Part shown: positions 1-6,188 of the stretch, piece by piece | Numbering within the stretch: the stretch's first letter is position 1 | How the letters are laid out: every line of letters starts with the position of its first letter | Assembly: GCA_004376485.1 (NCBI GenBank) | Contig: SOJT01000092.1 | Span: 1 to 6,188 of the forward strand | Reading direction: 5' to 3' | Origin: Candidatus Aerophobota bacterium | GTDB lineage: Bacteria > Aerophobota > Aerophobia > Aerophobales > AE-B3A | DNA length: 6,188 nucleotides | Notes under the pieces: model-generated | What the model was told of the DNA's origin: nothing | What the model saw: the letters and a program-made list of their open reading frames with translations, nothing else | Database searches by the model: none | Translations under genes and position numbers: made by a program

Positions 1-1719
1 GGTGAACACCCCCGAGGCCACAAAGTAAAATCCTATGGAGATAGCTTTCTCACTCATCCATTCCGGAGCCGCTCCTGCCACCGGTAGATCACTAATATCT
101 TCGCCCAATCCACCTTCATTGACCACATTGGTGAGGGTGATGAGGATGCGAGAGTTATCCACACAGGAACCCACGTGAAGGACAGGAGGTATCCCCACCG
201 TCTCACATATTTCTTGAAGACCCTTACCGGCGAACCTCATGGCAGCCTCTGGCTGAAGAAGACCCGCTTTGGCAGAGGCAATAGCTGAGCACCCTGTGGC
301 TACTACCAGGACATCGTTTTTGATGAGCTCTTTGGTCATTTCTATATGTCCATAGTCGTGGCAAATATTGGGGTTGTTGCAGCCTACTACTCCGGCTGCT
401 CCCCGGAGCCTACCGGTAATGATAGCGTCATTCAATGGCCGGTAGGTGGCCCTAAATTTACCTCCCAGGAAGTTAAAGACGCTCTCAGCGGTGAATCCGG
501 CTACAAGATTCTCATTTTCCCGGGGGATTTGCACCTTATTTTTTTTCCTGTTTGGGAAATTCTCCACCGCCAATTTAAGGATTTCTTTAGCAATCTGGTA
601 AGCCTTCTCTTCCTCAAATTGAATATGGGTTACCTGGGGAAATTTGCATTTAGGAGAGGTGGTGATGAGTTTGGTATGAAAACAGCCGGCAGTATCAGCT
701 AGAGCTGGCATAAGACACTGAACATCCACCATCATCACCTCCACCGCCCCGGTGATAAGGGCTAGCTCCTGCTGGAGGAAATTCCCTGCCACAGGGATGC
801 CATGGCGCATGAGGATCTCATTGGAAGTGCAACAGATTCCAGCGAGATTTATGCCTTTAGCTCCATTTTTCCTGGCCAGCTCAAGAAGTTCCGGATCCTG
901 ACTGGCTGCTACTACCACATCCGAGAGGGTAGGTTCGTGTCCGTGCACCACCACATTTACCTCGTCTTCTCTCAAAACCCCCAGATTGGATGTACCCCGG
1001 ATAGGCCGGGGGCTTCCAAAGAGAACATCGGAAAGTTCCGTGGCAATCATAGAACCTCCCCAACCATCGCTGAGAGCCGTCCTCAAGCCATGCATGAGGA
1101 TGTTCCGGTAATCATTACCCACCCCCATATGGGTGCGATGCATAATTTCCACAATCTCCCGGTCCACTCCCCGGGGAAGGATCCCCAGCTTTCTCCACAG
1201 CTCGACCCTCTTTTTCGGCGCCCTGAGGGCCATTCGAAGCTCACCATGCTGCTGGCCAAATTCGCTTAATACTTTTTCTGCCAGCTCCTCAGCGATTTCT
1301 TCCTTTTTCCTTCCCTCCAGTTTAATTCCATATTCAATAGCTAGGACCTTGAGCTTCTCTTCATCTTTTATCTGATAGGCCTTTGCCTTTCCCTGAGCAG
1401 CAAGAAGCAGAGCATGGGCCACATCCCGACCATGATCGGAATGAGCTGCCGCACCAGCAGCTATCATTCTGGCCAGGTTTCTGGCTACAATGGTATCGGC
1501 GCTGGCTCCACATACTCCTGTCTGGGGGCCTTCTCCGAAGGGATCAATTCGGCAGGGCCCCATGTTACAAATACGACAGCATATTCCTAACTCACCAAAT
1601 CCGCATTGAGGCTGCATAGCCTCGTATCTATCCCAGGTGGTCATAATATCTTCTTCGTTTGCTCTTTTTAGCATCTTTTGACTAGCTGAATCAATCGATT
1701 TTTCCTTAATTCTGGCCAT
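1..1719 (-). CDS. cooS: Anaerobic Ni-Fe carbon monoxide dehydrogenase catalytic subunit CooS (3' end off the left edge)
   Basis: This enzyme interconverts CO and CO2 with ferredoxin-type electron carriers in the cytoplasm. The frame is open from ATG 1717-1719 to base 1 with no stop, giving 573 residues; the family is usually about 630-640, so roughly the last 60 are outside. Visible ligands are C39 and C47 (cluster D, CX7C spacing as in the [4Fe-4S] type), C48, C51, C56 and C70 (cluster B), and H261, C297, C335, C447, C477 and C519 (Ni-Fe cluster C). H93 and K558 match the catalytic acid/base residues. An in-frame TGA lies five codons upstream, so this is the only ATG start, and residue numbering up to H261 equals that of Carboxydothermus CODH-II as I remember it. 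It overlaps the upstream gene by 14 bases and has a strong Shine-Dalgarno. Whether it is a stand-alone CODH or part of a CODH/acetyl-CoA synthase cannot be decided here. No key residue is missing. Confidence 0.96.
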   Translation of the reverse strand, partial: MARIKEKSIDSASQKMLKRANEEDIMTTWDRYEAMQPQCGFGELGICCRICNMGPCRIDPFGEGPQTGVCGASADTIVARNLARMIAAGAAAHSDHGRDVAHALLLAAQGKAKAYQIKDEEKLKVLAIEYGIKLEGRKKEEIAEELAEKVLSEFGQQHGELRMALRAPKKRVELWRKLGILPRGVDREIVEIMHRTHMGVGNDYRNILMHGLRTALSDGWGGSMIATELSDVLFGSPRPIRGTSNLGVLREDEVNVVVHGHEPTLSDVVVAASQDPELLELARKNGAKGINLAGICCTSNEILMRHGIPVAGNFLQQELALITGAVEVMMVDVQCLMPALADTAGCFHTKLITTSPKCKFPQVTHIQFEEEKAYQIAKEILKLAVENFPNRKKNKVQIPRENENLVAGFTAESVFNFLGGKFRATYRPLNDAIITGRLRGAAGVVGCNNPNICHDYGHIEMTKELIKNDVLVVATGCSAIASAKAGLLQPEAAMRFAGKGLQEICETVGIPPVLHVGSCVDNSRILITLTNVVNEGGLGEDISDLPVAGAAPEWMSEKAISIGFYFVASGVFT

Positions 1720-2353
1720 ATTTACTCTCCTTCATAGTTATACTTTTTAGTCTATTAAACAGCATTTCGCTAGCTATGATAATTCCTTCCGTGGATAGAT
1801 AAGAAGTTATGTTGGAATTAAAGAGGACCTTCCCATTAGGTGAAAATTCATCATCTTCTTTCCAGAGAACAAAAGAGATACTGACTTTGGGTAAGAAGGG
1901 AACTCTAACACCCACATCGCCAAAGGGAATATTCACACCTCCCAACTTATCGGCGGCCCATTTTAACTTTTGCGGCTGCTCACCAAAGAAGGTGACAAAT
2001 GGCTTAACCACTCTTTGAGAAAAAGCAGGATTATAGAAACTGCCTGCGGGAAGCTGATTAAATCCTACTAGCTTCTCTTCAGTACTAGCTTCCTTGGCAT
2101 TATTTAGATAGCGCAGAAAAATAGCTTTTTTCATAAGATTAACCGGTCTAGAATTACCTCGACAAGTGACCTCACCTTTGGGGTAGCAGATCTCGTAAAC
2201 TTCATTTATAAGCAAAAGTCTGATCAGGGCCTTACCTGAGTGAGTGAGTTTATAGGTTGCTCCTGCAAGCTGGCATTGCCGCTGTATATCTTTTTTGGCC
2301 AGTTCTTCTAAGGCTAGCCGAAAAGATAGCTCAAGATTACCCTGTTTTATCAT
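1706..2353 (-). CDS. DUF3786-like protein of unknown function, between cooC and cooS
   Basis: The product has 215 residues with no signal peptide or membrane segment, so it is probably cytoplasmic. I recognise it, from memory of the pattern, as a DUF3786-type protein: the core at about 138-187 has GGVNIPFGDVGVRVPFLPK, then SFVLWKEDDEF, then LFNSNITSYLS, the hallmark block of that family. No biochemical role is established that I know of. There are three cysteines (C27, C56, C64), so a bound metal is possible but unproven; there is no His-rich tail like that of the nickel chaperone CooJ. Start ATG 2351-2353 follows an in-frame TAA four codons upstream, so it cannot begin earlier, although the Shine-Dalgarno is poor. 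It starts 42 bases after cooC ends and overlaps cooS by 14 bases, so it is almost certainly co-transcribed with both. An accessory role in CO dehydrogenase maturation or regulation is inference from position only. Confidence 0.8.
   Translation of the reverse strand: MIKQGNLELSFRLALEELAKKDIQRQCQLAGATYKLTHSGKALIRLLLINEVYEICYPKGEVTCRGNSRPVNLMKKAIFLRYLNNAKEASTEEKLVGFNQLPAGSFYNPAFSQRVVKPFVTFFGEQPQKLKWAADKLGGVNIPFGDVGVRVPFLPKVSISFVLWKEDDEFSPNGKVLFNSNITSYLSTEGIIIASEMLFNRLKSITMKESKYGQN
1727..1732 (-). promoter_or_regulatory. Ribosome binding site of cooS
   Basis: AAGGAG lies 7 bases before the cooS ATG and sits inside the last codons of the upstream DUF3786-like gene. It is a near-perfect Shine-Dalgarno at good spacing. 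It fixes the cooS start and suggests cooS is translated efficiently, independently of or coupled to the upstream gene. Confidence 0.85.
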
Positions 2354-2367
2354 AAGGAAATTTTATC

Positions 2368-2384
2368 TTACCCCTTGCGGGCAA
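2368..2384 (-). other. Small hairpin in the cooC to DUF3786 gap
   Basis: On the minus strand TTGCCC and GGGTAA can form a 6-bp stem (one G-U pair) around a 5-base loop. The only Shine-Dalgarno-like run before the DUF3786 gene, AAGGGG at 2371-2376, overlaps the loop and 3' arm, and at 17 bases from the ATG it is too far for a normal site. No U-tract follows directly, so it is not a terminator. It may be a chance stem. Confidence 0.25.
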
Positions 2385-2395
2385 AAAGAGCTATT

Positions 2396-3166
2396 TTAGG
2401 ATTTACCCTCCATTATTTTTGCGACGATCTTTTTCACCTCCCCCATTAGTCCTGTGTTCGTCCCAAAAGGCGAGGTATTGCCCAGGTCTGCCTCTAGAAT
2501 TTTCTCATCATAGAGAATAAATCCCAAAAAATTGAAGTGAGGCATCTTTGTCATTAAGAATTCCTTGTCAGATTGATGGCGAATTTTGTTTCCCACTACT
2601 CCCAGATTTTCTATGCCAACTTCCTTGGCCAGTTCTCTAATTCGGTGCGCAGTTTCTATGCTTCTGAGTCCCGGCTCCACTACCACTACAAGTTCATCTA
2701 CTCCTTTAGCCGTGGCTCTACCCAGATGCTCTATCCCAGCTTCCATATCCATAATTATCACTTCTTCCCGCCTCAGGATGAGACTAGTCACCATCGCTTT
2801 GAGGAAGGCGTTTTCCGGGCAGGCACAGCCTAACCCTCCCCCTCTGACCCTGCCCATAAGCATAAGGTTTATTCCGTTGTGCTTAACAGAATACTTATCC
2901 GGGATATCATCCACCCTGGGATTCAATTTAAAATAGGGATTTAAACTCCCTATTTTAGCACCTGTCCGCTCTTCTATTAGTTCTTTCATCTCAATTAAAG
3001 GTTTTATACTGGAAGGGTTGGGATAACCGAGGGTGAGAGCAAGATTGGCATCGGGATCGGCATCTATAGCGAAAACCCTTTTCCCTTCGCTTACAAAAAA
3101 GGTGGCCAAACCAGCGGCAAGAGTAGTTTTTCCTGTTCCTCCTTTACCGGTTACGGCGATCTTCAT
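2396..3166 (-). CDS. cooC: CO dehydrogenase maturation ATPase CooC
   Basis: This is a MinD/SIMIBI-class P-loop ATPase of 256 residues, the usual length. CooC-type proteins are dimeric ATPases linked to nickel insertion into cluster C of CO dehydrogenase; the close relative AcsF serves acetyl-CoA synthase. The deviant Walker A motif GKGGTGKTT is at 7-15, with signature K8 and K13. Switch I, DADPDANL, is at 36-43, and switch II, DMEAGIEH, is at 140-147. The CxC motif C114-x-C116, which in CooC binds nickel or zinc at the dimer interface, is present in GLGCACPEN. The start ATG 3164-3166 places the P-loop right at the N-terminus as expected; a modest GGGAA lies 8 bases upstream. It is the first gene of the unit leading to cooS, behind its own promoter. 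Specificity for CooS rather than an ACS outside the window is inferred from the adjacent cooS. Confidence 0.93.
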   Translation of the reverse strand: MKIAVTGKGGTGKTTLAAGLATFFVSEGKRVFAIDADPDANLALTLGYPNPSSIKPLIEMKELIEERTGAKIGSLNPYFKLNPRVDDIPDKYSVKHNGINLMLMGRVRGGGLGCACPENAFLKAMVTSLILRREEVIIMDMEAGIEHLGRATAKGVDELVVVVEPGLRSIETAHRIRELAKEVGIENLGVVGNKIRHQSDKEFLMTKMPHFNFLGFILYDEKILEADLGNTSPFGTNTGLMGEVKKIVAKIMEGKS

Positions 3167-3195
3167 AGGCTAATTTCCCAAACAAAATTTCGTCT

Positions 3196-3223
3196 ATTCT
3201 ATCATCTTACTTCAAATTGTCAA
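3196..3223 (-). promoter_or_regulatory. Sigma-70 type promoter of the cooC-DUF3786-cooS unit
   Basis: On the minus strand a perfect -35 box TTGACA (3218-3223) is followed after 16 bases by TAGAAT (3196-3201), five of six matches to the consensus -10, itself preceded by TGA, an extended -10 signature. Predicted transcription start is near 3189, leaving a leader of about 23 bases before the cooC ATG, which carries a modest GGGAA ribosome site. No better promoter is visible elsewhere in the 167-base gap. Confidence 0.75.
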
Positions 3224-3278
3224 ACAGCTTTTTCCCTATAGCTAACGCTTTTGGATGTTTTTTCAGTAGGATTGCGCT

Positions 3279-3294
3279 TGTGATTACTTTCACA
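3279..3294. promoter_or_regulatory. CRP/FNR-family operator-like palindrome TGTGA-N6-TCACA
   Basis: The two half-sites TGTGA and TCACA are perfect inverted repeats separated by six bases, exactly the consensus of CRP. CooA, the CO-sensing activator of coo operons, is in the same family and recognises related TGTC(A/G)-N6 palindromes. The site lies between the pyrG terminator and the cooC promoter, with its centre about 97 bases upstream of the predicted start of transcription. That is farther than the class II position CooA uses in Rhodospirillum, and not in obvious helical phase with standard class I positions. Which protein binds it is unknown. Confidence 0.6.
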
Positions 3295-3303
3295 GACTTT
3301 AGC

Positions 3304-3353
3304 AAAATAAAAGACCCCCCTTGATACACATTCTTACGGTTCGGTCAAGGTCT
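3304..3353 (-). terminator. Imperfect intrinsic terminator at the end of pyrG
   Basis: On the minus strand AGACCTTGA (3345-3353), within the last codons of pyrG, pairs with the TCAA...GGTCT arm at 3312-3324. This makes a 9-bp stem with four unpaired G residues and a loop of about 20 bases that contains the pyrG stop codon. TTTTATTTT follows (3304-3312). The bulge and large loop make it weak, so some read-through into cooC is plausible. Confidence 0.4.
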
Positions 3354-4950
3354 GGGATCCCCTCTTCATAGCGGCTTTTATGAAATCCCGGAATAAAGGA
3401 TGGGGAGATCGGGGACGAGACTTAAATTCAGGATGAAATTGAGTAGCTACAAACCAGGGATGATCGGATATCTCAGTGATCTCCACCAAATCCTTATCCT
3501 TAAATGTCCCGGCAATCCTTAATCCTCTCTGGGTAAGTAGGTCCCGATATTTATTATTGAACTCATATCGATGCCGATGTCGCTCATAAACTTCATTTTC
3601 TCCGTAAGCCTTATGACTCAAGCTATTACGAGCTAGCTCACAGGGATAGACACCTAACCTCATGGTTCCTCCCTTGGCTTTGATCTTTTTTTGCTCGGGC
3701 AAAAGGTCAATCACCGGATGAGGGGTATGAGGATCAAACTCACTGCTGTTAGCCTGTCCGAGTTCAGCCACATTTCTAGCAAACTCGATAGTAGCACACT
3801 GCATCCCCAGGCAAATTCCCAGAAAAGGTATTCCTTGCTCACGGGCATATTGAATGGCTTCTATCTTTCCCTCTATTCCCCGCATCCCGAATCCTCCCGG
3901 GACCAGAATACCGTGCAGGGAAGCAAGATAGGTCTCTGGTTGACTTTCTATTTCCTCGGCCTCTAGCCATACGGTATTAACTCTAACCTCATTAGCTGCT
4001 CCAGCATGGATGAGAGCCTCGTTTATGCTCTTGTAAGTGTCTTTCATCTTTACATATTTACCCACAACTCCAACTGATACCTCTCCTCGGGGATGGTTTA
4101 CCCTTTCTACCCATCTCTGCCATTCTTCCAGATCCGTCTTGGAAGCGGTAAGGTTTAGCTTGTGCAGGATTTTGTCGGTCAAACCTTCCTTTTCGAACCT
4201 GAGAGGAACCTCATAGACATTTTCCACGTCTATGGCCTGAATGACCTCTTTTTCTTCCACATTGCAAAAAAGGGAGATCTTACTGCGTGCCTCTCCGGTT
4301 AAAGGAATTTGGGTACGGCAGAGGATTAAATCTGGTTGAATCCCGATTTCCCGAAGTTTCCCTACACTGTGTTGGGTGGGTTTTGTTTTGAGTTCTGCTG
4401 AGGAAGAGATATAGGGAAGCAGGGTAAGATGGATAAACAAGGTATTTTCTCTTCCCTCCTCCAGGCGAAATTGTCTTATGGCCTCTAGAAAAGGGAGAGA
4501 TTCGATATCGCCCACTGTTCCTCCTACCTCAGTGATGACAACCTCTACTTCATCCTTTTTGGCTACTTTCCTTATCCTCTCCTGAATCTCTCCGGTGATA
4601 TGAGGTACAACTTGAATGGTTCTGCCTAGATACTCTCCTTTTCTTTCTTTCTCAATAACAGCACTGTAGATCTGCCCCGTGGTAACATTGTTATGGGAAG
4701 AGAGATTTATTCCCACAAAGCGCTCATAATGACCAAGATCCAGATCGGTCTCTGTTCCATCTTGGGTAACAAATACCTCCCCATGTTGAAAGGGGCTCAT
4801 AGTTCCCGGGTCAACGTTGATGTAAGGGTCGAATTTCAACATGCTCACACTGATTCCTCTCGATTTAAGGAGAGTTCCAATGGAAGCTGAAGCGATTCCC
4901 TTGCCTAAAGAAGAAAGAACCCCTCCGGTGACAAAAATGAATTTGGTCAT
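3334..4950 (-). CDS. pyrG: CTP synthase (glutamine-hydrolysing)
   Basis: It converts UTP to CTP with ATP and glutamine, the last step of pyrimidine nucleotide synthesis, in the cytoplasm. At 538 residues it is full length. The N-terminal synthetase domain (about 1-265) has the P-loop GGVLSSLGKGI at 9-19, the Mg-binding D71 and E141 (equivalents of E. coli D72 and E140), and the ELKTKPTQHSV block at 186-196. The C-terminal class I glutamine amidotransferase domain (about 290-530) has PGGFG at 351-355 for the oxyanion hole, nucleophile C380 in GICLGMQ, and H506 and E508 in QFHPEF, so the triad is complete. The start ATG overlaps the ispG stop in an ATGA arrangement, with GGAGGGGAGAGG just upstream, indicating translational coupling. 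It ends before an imperfect terminator. Confidence 0.98.
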   Translation of the reverse strand: MTKFIFVTGGVLSSLGKGIASASIGTLLKSRGISVSMLKFDPYINVDPGTMSPFQHGEVFVTQDGTETDLDLGHYERFVGINLSSHNNVTTGQIYSAVIEKERKGEYLGRTIQVVPHITGEIQERIRKVAKKDEVEVVITEVGGTVGDIESLPFLEAIRQFRLEEGRENTLFIHLTLLPYISSSAELKTKPTQHSVGKLREIGIQPDLILCRTQIPLTGEARSKISLFCNVEEKEVIQAIDVENVYEVPLRFEKEGLTDKILHKLNLTASKTDLEEWQRWVERVNHPRGEVSVGVVGKYVKMKDTYKSINEALIHAGAANEVRVNTVWLEAEEIESQPETYLASLHGILVPGGFGMRGIEGKIEAIQYAREQGIPFLGICLGMQCATIEFARNVAELGQANSSEFDPHTPHPVIDLLPEQKKIKAKGGTMRLGVYPCELARNSLSHKAYGENEVYERHRHRYEFNNKYRDLLTQRGLRIAGTFKDKDLVEITEISDHPWFVATQFHPEFKSRPRSPHPLFRDFIKAAMKRGSQTLTEP

Positions 4951-6068
4951 TTCTTACCTCTCCCCTCCTCCTGAACCCATCTAGTAACTTCACTCAACAG
5001 AGCACCTGCCAGGTTCCTCTCTTCTACTTTTGCAAAAACTTTGCCCTTCTTGAAAAGAAGAGCTCCTTTCCTACCGCAGGCTATTCCTATATCAGCTTCC
5101 CTGGCTTCTCCAGGACCGTTCACTTCACAACCCATCACTGCAACCGTTAAAGGAAGTTTAAGCTCCTCAATTCCAGAGGCTACCTGGTTAACCACTGAAA
5201 TCAAATCAATCTGGCATCTCCCACAGGTGGGACAGGAAATGAGAGTGGGGCGATCCTTGATGAAATCAAGCGATTGCAGTATCTGGTAAGCAGTTTTTAC
5301 TTCTTCTACCGGGTCACCGGTTAAGGATACTCTGATAGTATCACCGATTCCCTGAGCCAGAAGAATGGCTATTCCCGAAGCAGACCTGATTATACCCTGA
5401 GGAGGAGGGCCTGCGGCTGTTATTCCTAGATGGAGGGGATAGGGAATCTTTTGAGAAATGAGCTGGCAGGAAAGGATAGTGGTCAAAACATAGGGGGATT
5501 TAAGGGAGACAATAATGTCCTGAAAATTATCCTCTTCCAGGAGTGTGACCGTTTCCAGAGCACTCCTCACCATGGCCTGGGCTACTTTCTGGGTAGGATT
5601 TCTCCTTTTATTCTCGGTTAGCTTTGGGAGGAAACTTTCTTTCAGGGAACCGGAGTTAACCCCTACCCGAAGGGGAACCCCACTTCCTTTAGCTGCCTCG
5701 GCTATGCGCAGGATTCCTTCTTTGCCTATATTTCCGGGATTGATTCTTATCTTATCTATTCCCTCACTTATAGCCGCAATGGCCAACTCAGGATTAAAAT
5801 GGACATCGCCGACTAGGGCAAGCTTCACCTTTTTTCTAATCTTGGATAGGGCCTTCACCGCTCTCATATGGGGTAAGGCTATTCTTACTATTCTGGCTCC
5901 GGCTTCTTCCAGCTCTATAATTTGGCGCAGGGTAGCTGAGATGTTCTCCGTGGATGTTTTGGTCATCCCCTGAACCACCACCGGAGAATCTCCACCAATG
6001 ATTACCTTTCCTACCTTTACTGACCGAGTTTTTCTCCTTTCTTTTACTTTACCCCAGAGCATTTTCAC
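4947..6068 (-). CDS. ispG: (E)-4-hydroxy-3-methylbut-2-enyl-diphosphate synthase IspG (GcpE)
   Basis: It performs the reductive ring opening of MEcPP to HMBPP, the penultimate step of the MEP isoprenoid pathway, using a [4Fe-4S] cluster reduced by flavodoxin or ferredoxin. The 373 residues match the short bacterial two-domain form. A TIM barrel covers about 10-265, with VQGMTKTST at 32-40 and KIRINPGNIG at 106-115. The C-terminal iron-sulfur domain has ligands C279 and C282 in SCPTCGRC and C314 in GCEVNGPGEA, plus the conserved E321; their spacing equals that of Aquifex IspG. The start is given as GTG 6066-6068, directly after an in-frame TAG; the ATG at 6060-6062 two codons later is an alternative, and neither has an ideal ribosome site. 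It overlaps pyrG by 4 bases. The enzyme is oxygen-sensitive, which fits the anaerobic context. Confidence 0.97.
   Translation of the reverse strand: MKMLWGKVKERRKTRSVKVGKVIIGGDSPVVVQGMTKTSTENISATLRQIIELEEAGARIVRIALPHMRAVKALSKIRKKVKLALVGDVHFNPELAIAAISEGIDKIRINPGNIGKEGILRIAEAAKGSGVPLRVGVNSGSLKESFLPKLTENKRRNPTQKVAQAMVRSALETVTLLEEDNFQDIIVSLKSPYVLTTILSCQLISQKIPYPLHLGITAAGPPPQGIIRSASGIAILLAQGIGDTIRVSLTGDPVEEVKTAYQILQSLDFIKDRPTLISCPTCGRCQIDLISVVNQVASGIEELKLPLTVAVMGCEVNGPGEAREADIGIACGRKGALLFKKGKVFAKVEERNLAGALLSEVTRWVQEEGRGKK
4957..4968 (-). promoter_or_regulatory. Ribosome binding site of pyrG inside the end of ispG
   Basis: The purine run GGAGGGGAGAGG ends 6 bases before the pyrG ATG and lies within the last codons of ispG. 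Two overlapping Shine-Dalgarno matches (GGAGG and GAGG) are available. With the 4-base ATGA overlap this supports coupled translation and the chosen pyrG start. Confidence 0.7.
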
Positions 6069-6137
6069 CTATTCACCCGCATCTTTTGCCAGAGCAGGCC
6101 GCTTGACAAATAACTTTCTCTAGTAACTCACAGCTTC

Positions 6138-6164
6138 ATATTACCAGGGGTTTGTATATGTCAG
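6138..6164 (-). promoter_or_regulatory. Possible weak promoter of ispG-pyrG
   Basis: On the minus strand CTGACA (6159-6164) and an extended -10-like TGG-TAATAT (hexamer 6138-6143) are separated by only 15 bases, shorter than usual. The leader to ispG would be about 60 bases. No reading frame entering from the right edge continues past this region, so ispG may be first in its unit, or an upstream gene may end just inside the right edge. Support is limited to sequence resemblance. Confidence 0.3.
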
Positions 6165-6188
6165 GTTAATTTTATTCCTCTTGCATAG

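Noticed and set aside
346..1619. Several plus-strand open frames (346-702, 802-1269, 1133-1375, 1383-1619) and a minus-strand frame at 881-1063
   Set aside because: They all lie in other frames of cooS, whose reading gives every expected cluster ligand at the right spacing. Their translations show no recognisable domain.
2573..2936. Plus-strand open frames opposite cooC
   Set aside because: Antisense shadows of the cooC coding sequence, with low-complexity Ser/Thr/Pro-rich translations and no family resemblance.
3224..3278. A second promoter closer to the CRP-type palindrome
   Set aside because: A TATA-like run (CTATAG at 3236-3241) is present, but no -35 box lies at proper spacing, and standard class I or II offsets from the palindrome fall on poor -10 sequences.
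5041..5973. Plus-strand open frames opposite ispG, the longest at 5545-5973
   Set aside because: Antisense to a complete, well conserved ispG; their composition reflects the complementary codon pattern.
6069..6188. Possible end of an upstream minus-strand gene at the right edge
   Set aside because: All three minus-strand frames entering at 6188 hit a stop within 16 codons. Any of them could be a gene tail, but so few codons cannot be assigned.
1..6188. CRISPR arrays, insertion sequences, tRNA genes, riboswitches or long repeats
   Set aside because: No regularly spaced repeats, terminal inverted repeats, transposase motifs or clover-leaf sequences were seen. Coding sequence fills almost the whole window.

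Overview
The window reads as chromosomal DNA of an anaerobic bacterium. All genes lie on the minus strand and are transcribed right to left. IspG, an enzyme of the bacterial MEP isoprenoid pathway, argues against an archaeal source. An anaerobic Ni-Fe carbon monoxide dehydrogenase with its maturation ATPase points to carboxydotrophic or Wood-Ljungdahl metabolism (acetogen-like, sulfate-reducing or a related uncultured lineage). Phylum cannot be settled from these genes alone.

Layout from right to left (transcription order): a 120-base leader with a possible weak promoter (6069-6188); ispG (4947-6068); pyrG (3334-4950), which overlaps ispG by 4 bases; a 167-base intergenic region (3167-3333); cooC (2396-3166); a DUF3786-like gene of unknown function (1706-2353); and cooS (1-1719), which overlaps the DUF3786-like gene by 14 bases and runs off the left edge after 573 codons. 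No other gene is supported, and there is no gene-free stretch above 300 bases.

The five genes look like two transcription units. ispG-pyrG is a translationally coupled housekeeping pair; CTP made by PyrG is the co-substrate of IspD, two steps into the same MEP pathway, so the pairing may be functional. cooC-DUF3786-cooS is a CO dehydrogenase unit: CooC is the ATPase linked to nickel insertion, CooS is the catalytic subunit, and the middle gene is a candidate partner of unknown role.

The region between the two units holds, in order, an imperfect terminator at the end of pyrG, a perfect TGTGA-N6-TCACA palindrome (the CRP-type operator; CooA, the CO sensor, belongs to the same CRP/FNR family), and a near-consensus sigma-70 promoter with a short leader before cooC. 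The palindrome and the DUF3786-like gene wedged between cooC and cooS are the two points most worth following. I see no mobile element, CRISPR array, tRNA, rRNA or wholly new system.
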